A stretch of 64,000 nt of DNA from Omphiscola glabra (Eukaryota; Mollusca; Gastropoda; Lymnaeidae). Where the stretch lies: NCBI GenBank assembly GCA_964017045.1, contig OZ024802.1:13404435-13468434 (forward strand), in the 5' to 3' direction. Shown piece after piece: positions 24,490-34,063 of the stretch. Position 1 is the first letter of the stretch. Each line of letters starts with the position of its first letter. The position numbers were made by a program, and so were the translations under genes. The notes under the pieces were generated by a model. That model was not told the origin of the DNA and made no database searches. It saw only the letters and a program-made list of their open reading frames with translations.

Positions 24490-24740
24490 TGGCGCATTTA
24501 TCGGGAATTTTAATTTCGTCAAATCGTCATCATATATCCTTCATCTTCCACCCTGAAAAAACAGGAAAAACTCATTTTGGGAGGTGGAGTTGCGGGGTGA
24601 GGCTGAAAATTTGAAAAAAAAATGTGTTGTATCGATAAAGAGTCTATTTACCGAGTTTCAGCGCGATAGGTTGACGGGAAATGGGTCAATGAACCGTCCG
24701 TACATTTTGCCAGCCAGCCGCGAACACAAGCGAAGTAAAT
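24490..24740. repeat. Dispersed repeat copy C
   Basis: Matches 11420-11640 with about 65-75% identity by eye, including the GACGGGAAATGGGTCAATGA segment and CCGTCCG...GCCAGCC. Confidence 0.65.
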
Positions 24741-24881
24741 AGAATGATTTAACAAGTAGGTCATTTTACCATTCCTATAAATTTAACTGCCTTTTTTAAA
24801 TAAAAAAAATTGGTATGCAAGCTTTGGTATAACTTTTTATTTTTTGTTTTTTTTTACATCAGCACTGTCCAGTGCCTTGGG

Positions 24882-25672
24882 TTCCACGTGTCGTACTACT
24901 TCCGGCTTTGGGACGTGTCGTACTACTTCCGGTTTTGTGACGTGTCGTACTACTACCGGCTTTGGGACGTGTCGTACTACTACCGGCTTTGGGACGTGTC
25001 GTACTACTACCGGCTTTGGGACGTGTCGTACTACTACCGGCTTTAGGACATGTCGTACTACTACCGGCTTTGGGACGTTTCGTACTACTACCGGCTTTGG
25101 GACGTTTCGTGCTACTACCGGCTTTGAGACATGTCGTACTACTACCGGCTTTGGGACGTTTCGTACTACTACCGGCTTTGGGACGTGTCGTACTACTAAC
25201 GATTTTGGGACGTGTCATACTACTACCGGCTTTGGGACGTTTCGTACTACTACCGGCTTTGGGACGTGTCGTACTACTAACGATTTTGGGACGTGTCATA
25301 CTACTACCGGCTTTGGGACGTTTCGTACTACTACCGGCTTTGGGACGTGTCGTACTACTACCGGCTTTGTGACGTGTCGTACTACTACCGGCTTTGTGAC
25401 GTGTCGTACTACTACCGGCTTTGTGACGTGTCGTACTACTACCGGCTTTGTGACGTGTCGTACTACTACCGGCTTTGTGACGTGTCGTACTACTACCGGC
25501 TTTGTGACGTGTCGTACTACTACCGGCTTTGTGACGTGTCGTACTACTACCGGCTTTGTGACGTGTCGTACTACTACCGGCTTTGTGACGTGTCGTACTA
25601 CTACCGGCTTTGTGACGTGTCGTACTACTACCGGCTTTGTGACGTGTCGTACTACTACCGGCTTTGGGACAA
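24882..25672. repeat. 27-bp tandem repeat, ~29 copies
   Basis: Unit containing GACGTGTCGTACTACTACCG plus GCTTTGT or GCTTTGG. The first half is variable and the last dozen copies are almost identical, suggesting recent expansion from that end. As 27 is a multiple of three, there are long open frames on both strands (for example TTGFGTCRT and RHKAGSSTT repeats). No gene context supports translation. Confidence 0.96.
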
Positions 25673-25971
25673 TTGACATGGATGAGATCGTCTGACCGGG
25701 ACAATCCTATCATTTCCGGGCACCAAAAGTTTCCCTTGTTAGTGAAGACACGGTATCAGATATGGGATGTATCGACCAACTGCATCTGCTACATAATAAC
25801 CGCGTGTGTATGTGTCTGTGTGTGTGTGTGTACATGGTGGTAAATCATCATAAATCGTGGCCATTAGTATTGCAAGGTTTGCTCGATAAAGTCTGTGGAC
25901 TACATCCCAGCTGTGACGTTGTGACACAGTTGTAAAACATTTATGTCATTGCCTACAATAGACGGTTCCAT
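25673..25971. other. Spacer with (TG)n
   Basis: Short (TG)n microsatellite near 25805-25830 and nothing else recognised. Confidence 0.5.
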
Positions 25972-26300
25972 AAACACATATTCAGATGACAAAGACACAT
26001 ATATTCGGATGACACATATATTCAGATGACAAAGACACATATATTCAGAAGACACATATATTCAGATGACATATATTCATATAACAAAGGTACATATATT
26101 CAGATGACAAAGACAAACATATTCGGATGACACATATATTCAGATGACACATATATTAAGATGACACATATATTAAGATGACACATATTCAGATGACAAA
26201 GATACACATATTCAGATGACAAAGATACATATATTCAGATGACAAAGATACATATATTCAGATGACAAAGATACATATATTCAGATGACAAAGATATATA
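25972..26300. repeat. Short tandem repeat, TTCAGATGACAAAGA type
   Basis: About 18 copies of a 14- to 23-bp unit containing CATATATTCAGATGACAAAG. It runs straight into the AT-rich palindrome at 26308. Confidence 0.88.
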
Positions 26301-26307
26301 TATATAT

Positions 26308-26395
26308 ATTTTTATTAACTATTTCATTAAAAACTAAATCTATATATATATATATATATATAGATTTAGTTTTTAATGAAATAGTTAATAAAAAT
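26308..26395. repeat. Perfect 88-bp palindrome
   Basis: The arms begin ATTTTTATTAACTATTTC and meet in a 22-base (TA)n centre. Each base pairs with its mirror about the point 26351/26352. The centre lies in the run 26341-26362, flanked by C26340 and G26363. No coding content. Confidence 0.96.
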
Positions 26396-26518
26396 TTCTT
26401 ACTTTAAAAATAGAAGCATTTATGTAATGATGTTGACGTTTCTAACATCACTTTGTTTTGAGATATATTTATCTGCTACATAATATACGCCTGACCTACC
26501 CCTTTTTAGCGCAAGTTA

Positions 26519-26698
26519 CAGTGGCGTAGTGAGGGGGGGGCATCATGCCCCGGGCGCTACTCACAAAGGGGCGCCAAATGGTATATTTTACTATAATATT
26601 GTATGGTTTTCGAATAGGGGGGGGGGCGCTAAAAAGGTATTACGGGGCGCTAAAAAGGTATTGTGCCCCGGGCGCGAGTTAAGCTCGCTATGCCACTG
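26519..26698. mobile_element. hAT-like MITE, 180 bp, with 8-bp duplication
   Basis: Begins CAGTGGCGTAGTGAG and ends with the reverse complement of CAGTGGCATAGCGAG. The octamer GCAAGTTA flanks both sides (26511-26518 and 26699-26706), a clean 8-bp target-site duplication. Internally it has GCCCCGGGCGC near both ends and a short GGGGCGCTAAAAAGGTATT duplication. Confidence 0.9.
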
Positions 26699-26706
26699 GC
26701 AAGTTA

Positions 26707-28012
26707 ACCTTGTTTTTCTATTATATATCGGAAAATTGTAAACCCCATGTTTGTTCGCACCCATGAACTGTAAAGAAAAATGAATATAGCTCTATTTTAA
26801 AGATTACATTTTCACGTATGTCAATATGATTGGGTTTAGAGTATTTCTTTTTACTTTTAAAAAGGTATGGTATATTTATGTAAATGTACCAATGGTAATT
26901 TTTTATTATTTTCTTAAAGAAAATGTAGCTATATATACTCTTTTTCGCAAACACGAATTTAGGATTTTAAGTCTGAATCAGGCGATATAATTGGAATGAC
27001 AAAAACAAATTGTTAGGCCATTAGTCTACACACTTTTGAATCCAAAAATATCGGTAGATAAAATAATTAATATACCTCGTGTGGTGCCAAGCACAGGACG
27101 TGACTATTAATAGAAGAAATAAAACAAAACAAGCACACAAAATGATGGGGAAAATCCGAATGGTATCCAAAACATGCACAAGTGAACTAATGTCTTAGCA
27201 GCGCCATACAAAGTTAATTCAATTAATCCAAAAAGAAACACGACACAAGACTCAGAGGTCAAACAAATAAGGTAGCTTCACTTCGTGTGATGCCACCAGC
27301 ACGGCGCAACTAAAAAAAAAGACACAAAAATAATAACACGCGTGACCTATTTCACAGGCGTATCAATCCTAGGCGCAACTTTTGGTTTGTGTCCTCCTTG
27401 ATGTGAACAATACTTGAGGTCTGAGATCGATGAAGCCGTTGCAACGTGTTTGTGGGACCCATTACAACGAGCACACCAGATAAGATTTCCCAACACATGT
27501 ACACACTAGGTTGTACGGTACACATGTAGGATGGCGCACACAAGCGGATCGTTCTTGTGGGTTAAGGTTTCCGATGATATGGAAGTGACATTCAAACATT
27601 TCTAAAGCTGTCACGCCAGGGTAGATTAAGGAAATGCGAGGAGAATTGGTGGGGTTTGGGGGAAAAAGGGGGGGGGGGGGAGGTGATGTATTTGAAATAT
27701 CTATATGAGCATATTGTGTTCATTGATGTGTGACGAATTTCCGTCTGTTTCCACAAAGGGAGGGGTGAAAATATTAAGTGTGATTGTTTATGTCTGTGTG
27801 TGTGTGTGTGGGGGGGGGGGGGGTGAGTGGTTGTATCTTCGGAGATTTTGCGATACAATTATTGTTTTTTTTAAATCATTTTTTTTAAAAGCTTTCAAAT
27901 TTGTATGCTCTTAACCAGGTTTACAACTTCGCTTTCTTAGGCCACCAGAGGATGGGTCATGAAAATTAATAAAGTAGGAATACAAATAATCGTATATATA
28001 AAAACACATCTT
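26707..28012. other. Spacer, no gene recognised
   Basis: Diverged direct repeat pieces at about 27076-27130 and 27275-27325 (TCGTGTGGTGCCA / TCGTGTGATGCCA). G runs at 27668-27680 and 27811-27823 follow a (TG)n. Confidence 0.45.
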
Positions 28013-28042
28013 AGACTTCAGACTTCAGACTTCAGACTTCAG
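28013..28042. repeat. 7-bp microsatellite
   Basis: Four copies of ACTTCAG. Confidence 0.9.
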
Positions 28043-28182
28043 ACCATCGTCTCACACTTTAAAGCGTCATTAAATGTGCCTGTGTCTGGAAGCCGGCATG
28101 CTAGCATTATAATCTACAAGCGGCTTTCTGTCTGATCTGGGGAAGTAGATGGTCTTTGGAAACTCTACAAAGTTAAGTTTAA

Positions 28183-28262
28183 GATAAGATACGATACAAA
28201 TAAGCTAATATAAGATGATAAGATAAGATTCTTTTATTGATCCAAACAAATGGAAATGTGTT
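28183..28262. mobile_element. Retroposon 3' tail, AAGATAAGAT type
   Basis: TAAGATAAGAT and TAAGATGATAAGATAAGATT lead into CTTTTATTGATCCAAAC. The A-rich pentamer tail resembles the ends of SINE/LINE families in lophotrochozoans (from memory, untested). No body is recognisable upstream. Confidence 0.45.
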
Positions 28263-28890
28263 TTTTTTTTATTGTATTGTACATATTCAGCGCATAAATA
28301 AAACAATTTGAACACGAGACATCCACATTAAATTATTTCACTAAAAAAAAAAAAAAAAAAGAAAAGGAAAAAAAAAAAGCCATCCAGTGAATCCTCTGAG
28401 CCATATCAGGGCAGGGACTTATTAGTTTTTCATTAAGATTTGTGATTTGTTTTAAAAAACTGAATGCATTACTTACCGGTGGCAAAAGTTGTAAAATACA
28501 AAATAAAAAGAAAAAGCAATATGACACTCGTTAAGATACGTACGTCCTGTTCTCATTTGCGAGTGTTGAGCTTCATTGACATTATTTAGATTGTTTAATT
28601 GTTGTGTCTTTTTTTCAGGCCAAAACATAATATTGTTACACTATTGATTCACTCCATAAGGCTTTAACGCACAAATTATACGCTGGAAAATTATTATTTT
28701 AAATGATTAAGTCTGGTAACCTGAAAAAAACGGTTTTTTTTTTTTTTTTTTTTGTTTTTTTTTTTGTATTATAAAAATGTTTAACGGTATTTAATGACGT
28801 ATCTAATTAGCTTCCATCTCGCTCAAACATTTAAATTTCAAAGGTTAAGACCAACTCATTTGTTCTTGAGACATCGTTAAGCCTCATTAA
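28263..28890. other. AT-rich spacer
   Basis: Long A run near 28342 and long T run near 28733-28766. No coding segment. Confidence 0.5.
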
Positions 28891-29317
28891 GCTGGGTGGC
28901 CGAGTGGTCTAAACTGAGCAAATCTCAAGTTGATGGTCTGGAGTTCAATCCCCACCAAAGCCCAGTCAAGCAAACACACCACCAGCAGCCCGGGTGGATG
29001 GGACTCGCTAACCTTGGACGGCAACTCATCTAAGAGAAGGAAACTCTGAATTCAAACCTGGAGATGGAGTCCCGATAGGCGGATAACATTGATACAATGA
29101 AACATTCCGGCAACTCCCGGGTGGATGGGACTCGCTAACCGTGGACGGCAACTCATCTAAGAGAAGGCAACTCTGAATTCAAACCCAGGAGATGGGGAGA
29201 TGGAGTTCACATGCGCCTAACTGGCAGCAGTGATGCCTCTCGAACATCGAACCTTGTAACGCGCTTCGAGCCTTTGGGGATGAAGCGTGATTTCTCAAAT
29301 AAACTTCATTATTTCAG
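28891..29317 (+). mobile_element. tRNA-derived SINE with duplicated body
   Basis: The head resembles a tRNA: A box TGGCCGAGTGG (28897-28907) and B box GAGTTCAATCC (28941-28951), correctly spaced for Pol III. The head is followed by a body containing CCCGGGTGGATGGGACTCGC, which occurs twice (about 28990-29060 and 29118-29190). The end is an AT-rich tail after CTTCGAGCC. A head-only copy (44599) and a body-only copy (55023) confirm it as a family. No tRNA cloverleaf continues past the B box, so it is not a tRNA gene. Confidence 0.85.
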
Positions 29318-29852
29318 ACGCACGTAAGCCATCTTTCTTCTTTTGTCGGGGTGTGACTATAAGACGATATCTTAACGTGTTTGTGCATTTGCTTTACATT
29401 TCTGGAGATTTTATAGCCGAAATAATATCTGCAAAAAATTTAATTTAAAATTTAAAAGTCAAATGCAAGTAAAGGGAAATAATCATAACTAGTGTGAATA
29501 GCCTATCGCCTTTTTTTGAATATTTTCCCTTTGTAAGGTTTAACTCACACGGAGCATTTCAACGCCATTCTGAAAGCCGTAAGTATTAAAACTTATGGTA
29601 GGCCGAAAGGACTATTAGAAATTTCCCATAACGGTTGGAAAATGAGCATGGGAAGCTTTTTTTTTTTTTTTTTTTTATCCATATATCTGAGGAGTGATTC
29701 TACTTTCAAAAAATAAAGAAACAGGTGTTTCCCGAAAAATAGAGTTATGGGTCTTGGATAAAAAATGGATGGGAGTTGTTTGAAAAGATGTAATAGAAAC
29801 AATTCAAACACACTGAAAACGTTAATGTCAGTCAGTGTGCCAACTAGACCGG
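29318..29852. other. Spacer, nothing recognised
   Basis: AT-rich, with a T17 run near 29659. Confidence 0.5.
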
Positions 29853-30852
29853 TTGACACAAATGGTGCAATGACACCACACAAGATCGAACAAAATATCT
29901 TATGACACCTCACAAAGTCGAACCAATGGTTTAATGACACAACACAAAGTTGTACACATGTTTTAATGACACAACATATAGTTGTACCAATGATATAATG
30001 ACACAACATATAGTTGTACAAATGTTTTAATGACACAACACATAGTTGTACCAATGATATAATGACACAACATATAATTGTAGAAATGTTTTAACGACAC
30101 AACACATAGTTGTACCAATGATATAATGACACAACATATAATTGTAGAAATGTTTTAATGACACAACACATAGTTGTACCAATGATATAGTGACACAACA
30201 TGTAGTTGTACAAATGATTTAATTAACAAAAAACACATACTTGTACCAATGATTTAATGACACAATACATAGTTGTACCAATGATTTATTGACACAACAC
30301 ATAGTTGTGCCAAGGATTTAATGACACAATACATAGTATAACCAATGATATGAAGACATAACACATAGTTGTGCCAAGGATTTAATGACACAATACATAG
30401 TTGTACCAATGATTTATTGACACAACACATAGTTGTGCCAAGGATTTAATGACACAATACATAGTATAACCAATGATATGAAGACACAACACATAGTTGT
30501 GCCAAGGATTTAATGACACAATACATAGTATAACCAATCATATGAAGACACAACACATAGTTGTGCCAAGGATTTAATGACACAATACATAGTATAACCA
30601 ATGATATGAAGACACAACACATAGTTGTGCCAAGGATTTAATGACACAACACATAGTTGTGCCAAGGATTTAATGACACAACACATAGTTGTGCCAAGGA
30701 TTTAATGACACAACACATAGTTGTGCCAAGGATTTAATGACACAATACATAGTATAACCAATGATATGAAGACACAACACAAAGTCTTAACAATGATTAA
30801 AGGACACAAAACACAGTTGTACCAATGATATGACACTACACATAGTTGTACC
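29853..30852. repeat. 32-bp minisatellite with higher-order structure, ~31 copies
   Basis: Units of about 32 bp around ACACATAGTTGTGCCAAGG and ATTTAATGAC. Three variant types (GTTGTACCAATGATATAA, GTTGTGCCAAGGATTTAA, GTATAACCAATGATATGA) alternate in blocks. The last two form a repeating dimer of about 64 bp in the middle of the array. Confidence 0.95.
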
Positions 30853-31141
30853 CCAAAAAATGTGTGTCGCATAGTTGATTGTTAAGGTGAATGAATAGCC
30901 TTGCATAAGAAAACGCTTTAGTGAAAACCCGAGGCAACCTATCACTTTCCACTCCTGGGAAATAACCAGAAGGGTAATTGGAGGTCATTGGTGACCTACT
31001 GGGAGGTCATTGGTGTCCTACTGATCATGAACGATTTTATTTTCAACGGGGGTGGGTAAGTGTACAACGTTTCAGCTCAAATTGACCCCATGAAGTGGGT
31101 GAAAATTGGCATGCAATATTCCAATACAAACAAGGTAATAA

Positions 31142-31255
31142 ATGAGATGACGGCTGGGAAATGAGATGACGGCTGGGAAATGAGATGGCGGCTGGAAAAT
31201 GAGATGAGGCTGGGAAATGAGATGACTGCTGGGAAATGAGATGACTCCTGGGCAA
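31142..31255. repeat. ~19-bp tandem repeat, 6 copies
   Basis: Unit GAGATGACGGCTGGGAAAT, with one shorter copy. Confidence 0.92.
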
Positions 31256-31559
31256 AAGTTGATTGTTTCTGTTTAAAATTTATCCCCAAAATGATTTTAT
31301 GCAAGTAAACTCAAAAATGGTATTGGCTAGTCTGAAAATGTGCTCCAAGATTACAGTCTTTGAGCAGGGACACCAACTCCTGACATATTACGTAACTAGA
31401 ATTGATTTTAATATCAACGAAAATATACGTTGATATCCGGTCTTGATCGAAGGTCCGATACTCGTCTTTAAAAATTTGCAGCAAAAAGGATGAGCAAAGT
31501 GGGGCCACGGAGGTTGGGGGGGGGGCCTTCTTAGTGGGCCAACTTGTTGTCCACGGATT

Positions 31560-32195
31560 GTCCACCACTGGTATACTCTTCTTAGGAGGAGCCCCCTGCG
31601 TCGGCGACAAGGCGAACACGAGTGACTTTTCCATCAGTGCTGATGAACATCATGGGTCGGAATTTATCGACATTTGGACCCCAAAACTTCGTGGCGGTGG
31701 ATGGAGTCGTTGTTCATTATGATTTGAGATCCCTTTACATTTACTCTGTTAAAACCGACTTGCCGACATGAAAAGGTTGAAAAGCAATACTTTAATTGAT
31801 TGAGTTTTAAATTATTTAAATCAAATTCTACACTCGCTGTGATCCACATACATGTTACGTTAGTGAAATTTCTTTCTAGGAATTCTCCCACACCCTCATT
31901 CGCCGAGCGAAACTTTAATTTACAAAAAAACAACAAAACAAAATCAAAACAAAACTCCAATTTTTTGTTGTTGTGGTTATTTAGTTTAATTCCAATAATA
32001 TATAAATACATAAATATATATATACATATATAATTTTGGATAATTTGGGCGCTGAAGACGTCTCCGGGAATGTATCTCGGGAAAGGGACGAAGTTAAGAA
32101 TTGTCGTGCCGTAGAGCAGCGGGAAGTTGTGCTCCATGATGAAGACGAGGCGTTGAAACAAGGGGTCCTTGTAGTCGAACCGATGGCCGACTATG
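31560..32195 (-). pseudogene. Decayed partial copy of the neighbouring P450
   Basis: Two blocks match exon 3 of the P450 gene in the same order and orientation. 32040-32193 matches 33285-33436 almost base for base (shared peptide VGHRFDYKDPLFQRLVFIME). 31621-31735 matches about 32710-32825 (residues around GSTIITNNDSI and the GPD segment), but with indels. The region between (31740-32040) is AT-rich and unrelated, so the I helix and K helix are gone, and the heme-binding loop is at best scrambled near 31560-31620. It is 3' of the intact gene, which suggests a tandem duplication followed by decay. It cannot encode a working enzyme. Confidence 0.85.
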
Positions 32196-32362
32196 ATATA
32201 TATATACAAGATGAGTCTAGAACTCCTCAATGTTTTGTGCGTGGATCGTCCGCCCTATTTACTATGAACGTGAGAGATATAAGGACAAATTTATAAGGAA
32301 GATAACAGATCTTTTTTTTTTAAAAATTAGATGAAGAAAACAAAGAAACCGACGAATTGCTC

Positions 32363-32525
32363 GCTCATGAGCGCGTCTGTCAATGGCTCGCTCATGAGCG
32401 CGTCTGTCAATGGCTCGCTAATGAGCGCGTCTGTCAATGGCTCGCTAATGAGCGCGTCTGTCAATGGCTCGCTAATGAGCGCGTCTGTCAATGGCTCGCT
32501 AATGAGCGCGTCTGTCAATGGCTCG
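32363..32525. repeat. 27-bp tandem repeat at the P450 3' end, ~6 copies
   Basis: Unit ATGAGCGCGTCTGTCAATGG plus CTCGCTA. The first copy, read on the minus strand, supplies the last residues and stop codon of the P450, so the array overlaps the end of the CDS and forms its 3' UTR. The first two copies on the left have CTCATGAG (a palindrome), the rest CTAATGAG. Confidence 0.95.
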
Positions 32526-34030
32526 CATCTCATATTTGACAGGCGTGCACGTGATGCCAAAAACTTCCTTCATCGGCGGCACCACGCCGTCTTCAGCGGG
32601 AACAAACTTAAATCTCTGGTACAGGTTAGCCAGGAAGATGAACAACTCAACTTTGGCCAGCCCCTCCCCAATGCAGACTCGCCGACCCATAGAAAATGGC
32701 ACGAACATCTCTGGAATGGTGACTTTTCCATCCGGACCGATGAATCTCTCGGGTCTAAATTTATCGGCGTCCGGACCCCAGGTCTCGTCGTGGAAGATGG
32801 AGTCGTTGTTCGTTATGATTGTAGATCCTTTGGGGAGTAAAAATCCCCTGAATGCTACGTCCTTGTTCAAGAGCCGTGGTATTCCAAGGGGCACGAGACT
32901 GGACAGCCTCTGCGTCTCCATGATGACGGCAGTGAAGTACGGCATCTTCGCCTTGTCGACGAGCTGGGGGGCTCGTTCCAAGCCGATGACGGAATCGAGC
33001 TCTCGGTAGATCTTCTCCTCCACCTCCGGATGGTTCAGCACGTAGAGCATAAACCAGCTGATGGTGCTGCTCGTTGTCTCTGTCGCGCCGCCGAACAGGT
33101 CGAAAATGCACTTCACAAGCCCTCTTCTGTCCAGGTGGGTCTTCTCCCCCGATGCCTGTCTTTTCTTCATTTCGTTGTAAAAACAAGAGATAAAACTCTC
33201 AAGCTCTTCGGGGTTGCCGTCCTCGCACTGCTTCACGTACTTAACGGAGAATATCTGGAGAAACTCGCGGAAGAGCTTAAAAATAATTTTGGCGCCGAAG
33301 ACGTCTCCGGGAATGTATCTCAGGAAAGGGACGAAGTTAAGAATTGTCGTGCCGTAGAGCAGTGGGAAGTTGTGCTCCATGATGAAGACGAGGCGTTGAA
33401 ACAAGGGGTCCTTGTAGTCGAACCGATGGCCGACTATGATGGAGCACATGACGTTGGACACGCCCCAGGATGCAAGGAAGCGCATTTCAAAAGGCTTTCC
33501 TCGAAACGATGCAATCAACTCATTGAAACTTTCCGCTTCTTCGCAGACTTTCTGCACCAGTACATTTTTTCCGAATCCAAAATCACGGAGTATCGATGTT
33601 GATAGTCCCCTGGTCTCTTTCCATGTGTCACCCGATGACGATACAATACCAACGCCCAGACCATCGAGAGACTTTGGAGAAAAGGATAAGAAGCACGTAA
33701 GACAAGGCATAATATTATAAATAAAGGCTAACGATTGGAATCGATTACTCATATGTTATCTGGATCGATATTCGTTATTTTGAAATGGCCGTAATTTAAA
33801 AAATGTTTACTCTCTACCCCCCTCCCCACACACACACATATATATATATATACACACAACAGATTTTGGGATGCCGTGTGATAAACCTTACACCGTGTTA
33901 TAAGATAAACACTCAACTGTAATTAGAGATGGTTTGATATATAAATAAATAAATATAGATAGCAAGATATTATATTTATATATATTGGTATATATATATA
34001 TATAAATATACAGAGAGAGAGAGAGAGAAA

Positions 34031-34063
<33 letters not shown>

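Noticed and set aside
24844..25713. Repetitive proteins of about 280 residues on both strands
   Set aside because: The 27-bp unit has no stop in several frames on either strand, so long frames are automatic. There is no promoter, splice or non-repeat coding flank.
28891..28965. A tRNA gene (A and B boxes present)
   Set aside because: No cloverleaf can be completed around the boxes, and the same head recurs with SINE body sequence; it is a SINE head.
32331..32840. 169-codon plus-strand gene
   Set aside because: It is the 27-bp array plus the antisense of P450 exon 3.
32499..33752. P450 as a single-exon protein starting at 33752
   Set aside because: The residues before position 33671 are intron (polypyrimidine tract and CAAAG acceptor); the true start is in the exon at 35555.
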